Shown: positions 36,785-44,856 of the stretch, in pieces
Layout of the letters: each line of letters starts with the position of its first letter
Position numbering within the stretch: the stretch's first letter is position 1
From: Paeniglutamicibacter cryotolerans
Lineage (GTDB): Bacteria; Actinomycetota; Actinomycetes; Actinomycetales; Micrococcaceae
Direction of reading: 5' to 3'
Length of the DNA stretch: 64,000 nucleotides
Assembly (NCBI RefSeq): GCF_014190875.1
Contig: NZ_JACHVS010000002.1
Coordinates: forward strand, 992,001 to 1,056,000
Made by a program: the position numbers and the translations under genes
Notes under the pieces: generated by a model
The model's input: the letters and a program-made list of their open reading frames with translations, nothing else
Database searches by the model: none
Told to the model about the DNA's origin: nothing

Positions 36785-38134
36785 GTGAAAAATGATCCAG
36801 TTGACCCGACGATACGCCTCGCCATCGCCCGATGGCCACAAGACGCACCCAGAGGAGCTGTCACCGCGTTCTGTACCGAGCACCACCTCAGCCGCAAAAC
36901 GTTCTACCAAATCCTCAAACGAGCCCGCACCGAAGGACAGGTAGCCGCACTCGAACCCCGCTCGCGCCGCCCGAAAACCTCGCCCAGCTCCACCAGCGAA
37001 ACCCTCAACGACCAAGCCGTCGCCATGCGCAAGTCCATGGAAGCCGCTGGCTGGGACCATGGACCGATCAGCGTGCACGACCAGATGCGCAAGCTGGGCA
37101 TGCAAACCCCTTCAATTGCTTCCCTGGCCAGGATCTTCAGCGAACGTGGCCTGGTCATCCCGGCCCCGCAGAAGCGTCCCCGCTCCTCGTACCGCTCCTT
37201 CCGCTATCCGATGCCCAACGCCTGCTGGCAGCTGGATGCTACCGAATACGTGTTGGAAGGCGGTCGCAAATGCGTGATCTTCCAGCTGCTGGATGACCAT
37301 TCCCGCGTGGCCGTGGCTTCTTTAGCGGCCAGGACGGAGAACGGTCCGGATGCGGTGAAGGTTTTCCGCATGGGTGTCGCCGCCCGCGGGATGCCACAGC
37401 GCTTGCTCAGCGACAATGGCGATGCCCTGAACCCCATCCGTCGGGGCGTGATCAGCGAATTGGTCGCGTACGCCAACAGTCTGGGAGTGGCCACGATGAC
37501 CGGCAAGCCGTATAAGCCCACGACTCAGGGGAAGAATGAGCGGTTTCATTCGACGTTGTTCAAGTGGTTGAAGAAGCAGCCTTTCGCCAAGGACCTCGCT
37601 GAATTGCAAGCGCAGGTTGAGGTCTTTGACCAGGCCTACAACACGCAGCGTGGTCATCAGTCCTTGGAGGATCGGATGACACCGCAGGAGGCTTGGGATG
37701 CCACACCGGTCGCTGAGCATCTCGCGCCTGGGGAATGGGTGAAGCTCAGCACCAAGCCCGCTCCGGGCGTCGGCGAGGCTGTCCTGGCCGTACCGCCGGG
37801 TGAAGAGCAATCACCAACGCCACAGAACGGTTCAACCCCGGAGCCGGCCAAGCTCACTGCCACGCTGCGGACCGAGCACATGGCGGCAACGGGCAGTCAG
37901 TTGATGCGGGTCAATAAGAACAGGTGCCTGCGGGTTGCTGGCGTGGAGCTCTATTTGGGCAAACTGCTCCGCAGCACCATGGTGAAGGTCCTCTGGGATC
38001 AGGCGGATTTGATGGTGATCTCAATGGACGGTGAATTGATCACGAAATACGATTATCCATTCCCAGACGGCGTCACGTATCTGAGCTTGAAGCATGCCAC
38101 AGCGAAATTCCAGAACCCACCAGAAATGGGGTGA
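36785..38134 (+). CDS. IS481 family transposase
   Basis: This 449-aa integrase-type transposase starts with GTG. The N-terminal HTH region (FCTEHHLSRKTFYQILKRA) is followed by the rve catalytic core: CWQLDATEYVLEGG with the first Asp, LLSDNGDALNP with the second, and KPYKPTTQGKNERFHSTLFKWL with the Glu. A C-terminal extension of ~120 residues follows the core. The gene is intact. Confidence 0.9.
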   Translation: MKNDPVDPTIRLAIARWPQDAPRGAVTAFCTEHHLSRKTFYQILKRARTEGQVAALEPRSRRPKTSPSSTSETLNDQAVAMRKSMEAAGWDHGPISVHDQMRKLGMQTPSIASLARIFSERGLVIPAPQKRPRSSYRSFRYPMPNACWQLDATEYVLEGGRKCVIFQLLDDHSRVAVASLAARTENGPDAVKVFRMGVAARGMPQRLLSDNGDALNPIRRGVISELVAYANSLGVATMTGKPYKPTTQGKNERFHSTLFKWLKKQPFAKDLAELQAQVEVFDQAYNTQRGHQSLEDRMTPQEAWDATPVAEHLAPGEWVKLSTKPAPGVGEAVLAVPPGEEQSPTPQNGSTPEPAKLTATLRTEHMAATGSQLMRVNKNRCLRVAGVELYLGKLLRSTMVKVLWDQADLMVISMDGELITKYDYPFPDGVTYLSLKHATAKFQNPPEMG

Positions 38135-38291
38135 GTGTTACCGATGTCTTGAGACACCGAGTGTCACCGATGTGTTGGTACAGAACTGTCACCGGTGTCT
38201 TGAGACATCACACTTCGTCATCAAAAGGACCGTTGGGTCGTGTCGGAAGAATCGTTCGTGGCAGGCCGCCCACGACTTTGCATCAGCCCTG

Positions 38292-38344
38292 CCGCTGGAA
38301 CGCATCGGGTTCATCGCCCCGTCAGCGACTTTGCATTAGCCCTG
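38292..38344 (+). repeat. 53-bp inverted copy of an ISAs1 end
   Basis: These 53 bases are the exact reverse complement of 33432-33484 and encode only the ISAs1 transposase C-terminus (LERIGFIAPSATLH and stop) plus the tip. They abut the right tip of the ISAs1 element at 38291. They are the leftover end of a second ISAs1 copy in opposite orientation. Confidence 0.85.
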
Positions 38345-38375
38345 GGTCACCACAGCGTGGTGAAGAGGTTGAGAA

Positions 38376-38448
38376 GAGCCCGGTGACGGGAGACTGTCAC
38401 GCCGGGATCTGTGGGAGCCGGAGGGTGAAATCCCCTCCAGCCACCCGG
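38376..38448 (+). ncRNA. Orphan 3' end of a group II intron (domains V and VI)
   Basis: Positions 38376-38409 read as a 34-nt domain V. A 5' GAGC with the AGC triad is followed by two stems separated by a 2-nt bulge and closed by a GAGA (GNRA) tetraloop, with the 3' arm ending CGGGATC. Next, GTGGGAGCCGGAGGG...CCCCTCCAGCCACCC can fold as domain VI. No maturase gene or 5' intron part is present in the window, and the left side is cut by ISAs1 debris at 38344. Confidence 0.62.
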
Positions 38449-38528
38449 CCCTGGGACTGCGCTAAGAGTAGCATCGAATAGATCTATCACAACGATTTGA
38501 TGTGTTGGCGATGGTAAGTGAGATAGAA

Positions 38529-38555
38529 TTGACACGATTTGAACGGCCTCATAAT
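38529..38555 (+). promoter_or_regulatory. Candidate promoter for the 1278-aa wall-polymer gene
   Basis: TTGACA is followed after 15 bases by CATAAT. The spacer is short; the overlapping TAATGC would give 17. It lies about 150 bp upstream of the ATG at 38703 in an AT-rich region free of other genes. The ATG has only a weak AGGAA about 13 bases upstream. Confidence 0.4.
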
Positions 38556-38702
38556 GCATAGTGACCGGTTGTCAACTGTTGCATATACGACAGCGAATCT
38601 ATCGGTATTGCGTTTCTTCGGGAGGGAAATCGCGCCGACAAATCGGGTATAGGCTCGCTGTATTGATGGTGAGTAGGGAACACGATAGGAAAAAACATTT
38701 CA

Positions 38703-41700
38703 ATGAATAAACGCTCACTCAAATCTGACGCCAACCTACAAACCGGTAGATTGCTTGCCCGCAGTGGGAATTGGGTGGATGCAGAGAAAGCGTTTCGGCG
38801 TGCCGTGGACTTTACTGAAGCACGAAATGCCCGGGCGCTTTATCTTTTGGGCAACGCGCAATTTCAGCTTGGTAACTATGCAAAGTCGCTGAAATCTACC
38901 GAGGCTGCGGTGGGACTTGATGGCTCGAATCCGGAGTGGCATATACGGCTTGGTTCGCTATACGAGCGTCTAAATCGGGATGATGCCGCAATTCAGTGCT
39001 ATGAATTTGCTATTGCCAAAGGGTCACGTAACGCGGACTGGTTGAAGCGCTTAGCGAGTGCTCAGGTTCGGAATAAGAAACACCAGGATGCAAGTCGGAC
39101 TCTTCGGGCCCTACTTGAATATGATGACAATAGTTCTGAAATTCTGGCTGATTACGTTGACGCAGTTCTTAAGTCGGCACCAACATGGCAGAGAATTGAA
39201 GTTCTTAACTTTGCGATAGCAAAAAATAGTCAGAAAAGCACTTGGTACACAGCTTTAGGAAACGCGTATACGGAACTTGGTCAATTTAACGATGCTGCAA
39301 AATCATACAATTATGCACATAAAATTGATAAAAACAATCCAGAAATTGCTTTTAAACTTGGTCTTTCTTTGAGGCTTGCTGGAAGCCAAATAAAAGAAGC
39401 AAAGGAAGCTCTTGAGGCGGGTGTCGAAGTTGACGTCAAATTCCGCACAAAGGAGCTGGGCCCCGGAGCATATTTTCAAAGCCGTGGTCAGTGGCAGCCA
39501 GCAGCATATTCTTACCAGGAGTCATTAGGCGAAAACCCATTTTCGGCCGAGCTTCGGTACCGAGCAGGATTGGCATGTGATCGTACCTACGATTGGCCAT
39601 CCGCCGAACGTTACTTGAGGCAAGCGGTTATTGCACGACCTGAAGCTGCTTCATGGCACTACCGTCTCGGGCTAGCCAGAGAGCGCCAGGGGCTCTATGA
39701 ATCTGCGGCAGACTCATACGGCGTCGCTGTACGCCGTTCGGATAAGCCACAACAGAATTGGGTGTACCGTTGGGGATTTTGCTTACAGAAAGCGAACAAA
39801 GTCGAACTTGCGTTGCAAGTGTTTCGCCAGCTGTTTCCGAATGATGATTCGCTTAAATGGGTGGAACAATCTGGTGACGAACACCTAACCCCATACGAAT
39901 CAGAACTTCTTCGGGAAAACCTTGAATATGCATGCCAGATGCAAGATGCAAGCCTGCTGTTCGAACGGGCATCTGCTCTACTAAAGCTCGGCCAGTTTGA
40001 GCTAGCTCTCTGCGGATTTGAAACCGCTGTGGTTCGCGATAGTCGCCAACGCCCTCTGGGATTCTTCCGTTTGGCCGTGACATATATGGCATTGGGCAGG
40101 AACGAAGATGCGATTCGTGCATTCCTCAGCACAAGTTCCTTCCCCCGTCCAGATGGGATCACAACAGATCAGTACTTTAAGCATAAATGGCAGTATGAAT
40201 CGATGGAATATGTGGAGTTCTTAGAAACGCTTCCGGTACGTTCCAATGTCGTCCTCTACGAGAGCTATTTTGGAACAAAAATTGATTGCAACCCGGCTGC
40301 GATCTATCGTGAAATGAGAAATAATCCAAAATATGTAGATTTCTTGCATGTTTGGGTGATTACGCCTGGAACAAGTGTGCCAAGTGACGTCGCGAATGAC
40401 CCTCGTGTCGCCTTAGTCCTCCGAGGATCAACGTTATATCGAAAGTACCTTGCGACTGCAAAGTATTTGATCAATAACGTGACCTTCCCTAGCTTCTTCA
40501 CTCGTAGAGATGGCCAAAACTATCTTAATACGTGGCACGGCACTCCGCTCAAGACCCTTGGCCGAGATATCCAAACTGGATTCATGGAACACGCAAATGT
40601 CAGTCGTAATTTCTTACAGGCGACTCACATGCTTGCACCTAATCAACACACACAAGACACTCTTATTTCTAGGTATGAAATAGAAGGCCTTTACACTGGA
40701 ACTGTGGCGCGAGTGGGGTCACCCAGGCTGGACAAGACCCTGAATGCCTCGCCGGAGTCCTGCGGCAAGCTTCGAGCCACCTTGGGCATTCCCGATGATG
40801 GAAAAGCTGTAGTTTTTTATGCGCCCACGTGGAGGGGTTCTCATCGAGAGAAGTCTTTTGATAAGAAGCGTCTAGTGGATGATCTAGCACGATTGGAGGC
40901 TTTGGATGCTCATGTGCTTTTCAGAGCCCATCACCTCACAGAGGCCTTACTCTATAACCTGAAGCTTGGCGTAAAGGTAGTTCCCGCGGAAATCGACACG
41001 TATGACGTTCTGGCAATTGCTGATGTCTTGATCACCGACTACTCTAGTCTTCTATTTGACTTCTTAGCCACCGGAAAACCTATGGTCTTTTACGCTTATG
41101 ACCTAGACGCATACACCCAGGAACGCGGGCTCTATTTTGAAATGGAAAGCTTGCCTGGAGCGCTTGCTTTGTCAATTGATGAACTTATTGGGTGTGTGTC
41201 TACTGCGCTCGTATCTGGGGTTACTGATGCAGAAAAGTATGAGGTAGCGAAGATTGAATTCACGCCGATGGAGGATGGTAAGGCGGCCGATCGTGCTGTC
41301 AGGTATTTTTTCTCAGAGGCACATGATCACAGAAAAGACCTGATCGTGGATCAGAAATGTATACTCCTTATTCATCAAAGCCTGATGCCAAATGGAATAA
41401 CTAGCTCTTTTCTAAATTTATTAAATAATTTAGACCCATTACAATTTCGTATTATATTTCTTTTTGATTCTCAATCATTAATTAATGACAATGATCGGAT
41501 GAATAAGTTCAATCTTTTACCAAATTATGTTCAAAGAATTTCTCGCATTGGTTCACAACTTGTTTCACTCGAGGAGCGGTGGGTGATTGATAAATTTAAC
41601 ACTCAAGGCGAGTGGTCGAGTGGCGAGCAAGAAGATATCTATCGCAAAGGTTTTCAGCGAGAATTTAAAAGAATTTTTGGGTGTAGCAAATTTGATTCAG

Positions 41701-42539
41701 TTATTGAATTTGATGGTTATGCACCGTTTTGGGTCGCACTTTTAGGGGCAGGAGATAAGTTAGTTAACAATAGAATAATTTACATGCATAATAGAATGAA
41801 GCAAGAATGGTCAACAAAATATGGCGAACTTAAGAATACATTTTCACTTATTTCCTGGTATGATAAATTTGTTTCGGTCTCAAAGACAACTTCAGATCTT
41901 AATATGAATGAATTGTCAGGTAACTTTGATCTCGATTCGTCGCGTTTTGTCCACGCTGACAACCTTCTCCAACCAAATGATATTATTGAGATGTCTAAAG
42001 ATGTAATTGACGCAGATATCTTGGAATTTATTAAAGATAGCGATGAGATATGGCTGACGATAGGTCGCCTATCTCCGGAGAAATCACATCTAAAATTATT
42101 CACGGCATTTAAAGAACATATTAAGATCCAAACTAATGCTAAATTATTGTTGTTGGGCGACGGTCCGCTGCGACAAGAATTGGATTACTTCGTTCAAAAA
42201 AATAATCTACAAAAAAATATTTTCATTGCAGGACGCAGATCTAATCCATTTTCAATCATGACTATAGCTGATGCTTTTATTCTGGCATCAGATCATGAGG
42301 GGCAGCCGATGGTACTTCTTGAAGCACTTGTGATGGGGCTCCCGACGGTGGCAACAGACATTGTTGGGAGTCGTGGTGTTCTTGGTTCCGGACTTGGTTC
42401 GTTGGTCGAAAATTCCGTTAATGGCCTGATTGACGGACTCAAGCTTGGTCGGTCGCATCAACGCTCTGTGGAGTTTAATGTTGATGACTATCAGGCGACG
42501 GCTTTGGCTCAGTTCATTTCTCATGTACAGGGCTCTTGA
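38703..42539 (+). CDS. TPR - TagF-like glycerophosphotransferase - GT4 glycosyltransferase fusion (1278 aa)
   Basis: Residues 1-~490 are tandem TPR repeats (for example RALYLLGNAQFQLGNYAKSL, WYTALGNAYTELGQFNDAAK), a protein-interaction solenoid. Residues ~510-880 are a CDP-glycerol glycerophosphotransferase domain with VVLYESYFGTKIDCNPA, YLNTWHGTPLKTLGRD (catalytic His), APTWRGS, FRAHHLTEA (second His) and ITDYSSLLFDFLATGKPM. Residues ~885-1278 are a GT4 domain with LTIGRLSPEKSHLKLF, LLLGDGPLRQELD and EGQPMVLLEALVMG (E-x7-E). The last third is visibly AT-rich with different codon use, which suggests transfer from another species. The gene points opposite to its two-domain relatives. All three parts look intact. 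Confidence 0.88.
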   Translation: MNKRSLKSDANLQTGRLLARSGNWVDAEKAFRRAVDFTEARNARALYLLGNAQFQLGNYAKSLKSTEAAVGLDGSNPEWHIRLGSLYERLNRDDAAIQCYEFAIAKGSRNADWLKRLASAQVRNKKHQDASRTLRALLEYDDNSSEILADYVDAVLKSAPTWQRIEVLNFAIAKNSQKSTWYTALGNAYTELGQFNDAAKSYNYAHKIDKNNPEIAFKLGLSLRLAGSQIKEAKEALEAGVEVDVKFRTKELGPGAYFQSRGQWQPAAYSYQESLGENPFSAELRYRAGLACDRTYDWPSAERYLRQAVIARPEAASWHYRLGLARERQGLYESAADSYGVAVRRSDKPQQNWVYRWGFCLQKANKVELALQVFRQLFPNDDSLKWVEQSGDEHLTPYESELLRENLEYACQMQDASLLFERASALLKLGQFELALCGFETAVVRDSRQRPLGFFRLAVTYMALGRNEDAIRAFLSTSSFPRPDGITTDQYFKHKWQYESMEYVEFLETLPVRSNVVLYESYFGTKIDCNPAAIYREMRNNPKYVDFLHVWVITPGTSVPSDVANDPRVALVLRGSTLYRKYLATAKYLINNVTFPSFFTRRDGQNYLNTWHGTPLKTLGRDIQTGFMEHANVSRNFLQATHMLAPNQHTQDTLISRYEIEGLYTGTVARVGSPRLDKTLNASPESCGKLRATLGIPDDGKAVVFYAPTWRGSHREKSFDKKRLVDDLARLEALDAHVLFRAHHLTEALLYNLKLGVKVVPAEIDTYDVLAIADVLITDYSSLLFDFLATGKPMVFYAYDLDAYTQERGLYFEMESLPGALALSIDELIGCVSTALVSGVTDAEKYEVAKIEFTPMEDGKAADRAVRYFFSEAHDHRKDLIVDQKCILLIHQSLMPNGITSSFLNLLNNLDPLQFRIIFLFDSQSLINDNDRMNKFNLLPNYVQRISRIGSQLVSLEERWVIDKFNTQGEWSSGEQEDIYRKGFQREFKRIFGCSKFDSVIEFDGYAPFWVALLGAGDKLVNNRIIYMHNRMKQEWSTKYGELKNTFSLISWYDKFVSVSKTTSDLNMNELSGNFDLDSSRFVHADNLLQPNDIIEMSKDVIDADILEFIKDSDEIWLTIGRLSPEKSHLKLFTAFKEHIKIQTNAKLLLLGDGPLRQELDYFVQKNNLQKNIFIAGRRSNPFSIMTIADAFILASDHEGQPMVLLEALVMGLPTVATDIVGSRGVLGSGLGSLVENSVNGLIDGLKLGRSHQRSVEFNVDDYQATALAQFISHVQGS

Positions 42540-42617
42540 CCTCAGGGCTTCTGCAAAGTCGGGCCATGGCCACGAATCTTAAAATGTGAGACGAATTCCA
42601 GGGCTCCGGTCCTATGC

Positions 42618-42671
42618 ACTTCGCACCAAAAGAAAACCCCGGAAAGCCGGGGTTTTCTTTTGGTGCGAAGT
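42618..42671 (+). terminator. 25-bp perfect hairpin terminator
   Basis: Two 25-base arms, fully complementary, flank the loop AAAG. The inner part is AAAACCCCGG/CCGGGGTTTT followed by a CTTTT run. It lies ~80 bp after the 1278-aa gene and should terminate it. The arms' perfect match is unusual among decaying surrounding DNA. Confidence 0.85.
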
Positions 42672-42935
42672 CAGGGCTGTTGCGTAGTCGCTGAAACCAT
42701 GACCTGACCAGGTCGTCTTAAGATATGGACACGACTTGTTAAAGACGAACGGCCTCTGCTTGATTCTTAGTTGTCAAGACTCAGAACCAAACAGAAGCCG
42801 TTCGCATGCCATCTTCAGGACTCCTGAGGTACCCAAGTTCCAGCTCAGAGAAACCGCGGAAACCCGTGGTTTCTCTGAGCCCGATATCTGTCAGGTCGGC
42901 CCGGATCCAACATAATTAATGCAAAGTCAGCTGCA
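42672..42935 (+). mobile_element. ISAs1 5'-end remnant
   Basis: It begins with an ISAs1-like tip (CAGGGCTGTTGCGTAGTCG), includes a 24/24 imperfect hairpin (42747-42803, 20 matching pairs) directly before ATGCCATCTTCAGG, the transposase start (MPSS as in the other copies), and then loses similarity. Other tip-like sequences lie nearby at 42543 (CAGGGCTTCTGCAAAGTCG) and 42923 (aaTTAATGCAAAGTCAGC). The stretch is IS debris with no intact gene. Confidence 0.55.
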
Positions 42936-42995
42936 GTGCTGATCATGCAACACTCCTGATATTCGGCTCTTGAACTTTGGACGTGGTGCGGGTGT

Positions 42996-43654
42996 TCAGC
43001 ACGGCCGGAGGCCCGCCGTGGACAACAGTATACGAAGCCGATAGTTCCGGTGATTCCGGTAGCCCCGACCGATCCGTTTCATGTTCTTCGCTGTCAGGTT
43101 CGCCGCCTCACTACGGGCATTGGTCAACCGGGTCACGCAGAACACCTGAAGCTCCGCCTTCCACGACTTCAGGGTCCGCAGCAGCGATTTTGCCTCCGGC
43201 ATCGTGGTCGCCTGCACGCCGGCTTCCAGCGCCTCCCAAGCCGTTCCGAACGCCTCCAAATCGGTGGTTTTTAGCAGCTCGCGGACCTTCTCCTTCACCG
43301 CATACACGACACCGAGCTCAATATCGGCGGCGATGATTTCCTCCAACCGCACCTGCTGTCTGGAGCTCATGTTCTCCACGTTGCAGGTCAGCAGCTTCCG
43401 GTACTTGTATGACGGTTCGGTCATCCGTCCGCGGCGGCCTACCGTCTCGTGGGAACGGCGCAAACGCACCGCGGTGACCATCCGATTACTCAAGGCAACA
43501 ACGTGGAAATGGTCCACCGTGATCTCCGCTTCAGGCAGCGCCTCGCACACCGCCTTGCGGAACTCGGCTGACATGTCCATCGCCACGATCCTCACCCGGT
43601 CCCTCCAGGCTCGGGGCCGTTTCGCGATCCAGGAGAGCACGGTGGGTCCGCGCC
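42996..43654 (-). pseudogene. ISL3 family transposase, C-terminal part (split gene)
   Basis: This is the 3' part of the split transposase: RGPTVLSWIAKRPRAW, AMDMSAEFRKAVCEALP, VDHFHVVALSNRM and the C-terminal LTNARSEAANLTAKNMKRIGRGYRN. Joined to 47545-48176 after removing one copy of the 10-bp duplication it gives exactly 1281 bases, 426 codons plus stop, with no frame error. Confidence 0.92.
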
Positions 43655-43659
43655 CACGG

Positions 43660-43994
43660 CTAATGCATAGTCGTTGAGAAGCCCGTAAATCCAATGGTTT
43701 TCAGCGGCCGAAGCGGGTCAAAGGACATCAACCGGTTCCCCCGGGCAATGTTCGTGGACCCCTCCAAACGCAGCAAACCGATCGCCAGGCTACGCATCGA
43801 GGCCATGACCCGGGGCGCAGCCCCGGTACGCACCTGCGATTTGTCCTCCAAATACGTCACGTCCCGGGTCCAATGCAACGAATTCTCGATGGCCCAATGC
43901 CCGCGCACCCAGGTATTCAGCTGCCGCGGGCTTCCCCGGTGAACCGGCACCGAGGTGATCAGGTAAACGGTTTCGGTGGACCAGGTGGTTTCGC
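43660..43994 (-). pseudogene. ISAs1 family transposase, C-terminal part (split gene)
   Basis: It contains the [20 protein letters not shown] and [20 protein letters not shown] segments of the ISAs1 catalytic domain. Joined to 46570-47408 with one copy of GTTTCGC removed it gives exactly 1167 bases, 388 codons plus stop, the same length as the intact copy at 33437. Confidence 0.92.
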
Positions 43995-44106
43995 TGAATA
44001 TTCGTAGGTTTGGGAGCCACCGGATATCGCCGTTCAGAGCCAGCAATATTGCCGTTGAGAGCCGGTACCTCCCCGGACGGGAGCCACCGGCTCTCAGCAA
44101 CATCTC

Positions 44107-44856
44107 TTAGCTCATCCCCAGCGCGGTCTTCTCCCTCATGTTGTAGCTACCGGTCTCGACCCAGATCGTGTTGTGAACGATCCGATCCATGATCGCGTCC
44201 GCGTGAACCCCGGACCCGAGCCTGGCATGCCAGTCCGACTGCTTGTACTGGGTGCAGAACACCGTTGCCGTCGATCCGTACCGACGCTCCATCAACTCCA
44301 ACAACATCCGCAAGAACGCTCCCTTCGGAGGATCCAACAACCACTCATCGACGACCAGCATGCTGAAGGACCCATACTTTTTCAGGAACTTGTTCTGCCC
44401 CAGGGGTTTGTCTTCGGCTTGCCGCCATTCCTCTTCCAGATCCGGCATGCGCACGTAATGCGTGCGGATCAGCTTCAAACATGCCTGCTTCGCCAGGGCG
44501 CAGCCCAGGTACGACTTCCCCGATCCGGTGAATCCCTGAAAGACGACATTGTGGAACTGGTCAACGAAGGCGCAGCTCGACAGCTCAGTAAGTGTCATCC
44601 TGTTCAGCCCACGTTCCTCCAACAGATCCACCTGCCTCAGATCGGCGTTGGGGTAACGCAACCCAGCACGCCTGATCAGACCGCTGACCTTCGAATGGGT
44701 GAAGGACGCGTACGCATGGTCCACGGCTAGCCGCAAACGCTCCTCAAACGTCAGCCCCATGCTGAGGACCTCGTCCTGGGACTCCACGGCCTCGAGCAAG
44801 GCGCCGGCGGACATTTCCCGCAATTTCCTTTTGGTTTCCGTATCCATCGAGGTCAT
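44107..44856 (-). CDS. istB: IS21 helper ATPase IstB
   Basis: IstB is a DnaA-like AAA+ ATPase that assists IstA in target selection. The 249-aa protein has an N-terminal helical domain, Walker A in GFTGSGKSYLGCAL near residue 108, Walker B SMLVVDEWLLD and the sensor region TVFCTQYKQSDWH. It overlaps istA by 4 bp (ATGA), as usual for IS21 operons. Confidence 0.93.
   Translation of the reverse strand: MTSMDTETKRKLREMSAGALLEAVESQDEVLSMGLTFEERLRLAVDHAYASFTHSKVSGLIRRAGLRYPNADLRQVDLLEERGLNRMTLTELSSCAFVDQFHNVVFQGFTGSGKSYLGCALAKQACLKLIRTHYVRMPDLEEEWRQAEDKPLGQNKFLKKYGSFSMLVVDEWLLDPPKGAFLRMLLELMERRYGSTATVFCTQYKQSDWHARLGSGVHADAIMDRIVHNTIWVETGSYNMREKTALGMS

Larger units (their letters stand above)
34674..38212 (+). 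mobile_element. IS481-like element inserted in ISAs1, itself carrying IS30
   Basis: A 15-bp direct repeat CTTCGTCATCAAAAG at 34659-34673 and 38213-38227 is the target duplication. The ends begin TGTTTTCTCTCGGGACA and (inverse) TGTGATGTCTCAAGACA and share the inner ACAGTTCTG. Several repeats of the form G-acatcGGTgACA lie within ~100 bp of both ends and are probably transposase-binding sites. The net element without IS30 is ~1.6 kb. Confidence 0.8.
33432..38291 (-). mobile_element. ISAs1-family element carrying nested IS481-like and IS30 insertions
   Basis: The tips CAGGGCTAATGCAAAGTCG and (inverse) CAGGGCTGATGCAAAGTCG mark the ends. Removing the IS481-like insert and one 15-bp target copy leaves 1306 bp, almost the same as the other ISAs1 copy (1308 bp). 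No target duplication is found at the outer ends: the left flank is ISL3 and the right flank is a 53-bp inverted copy of its own left end. Confidence 0.82.
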
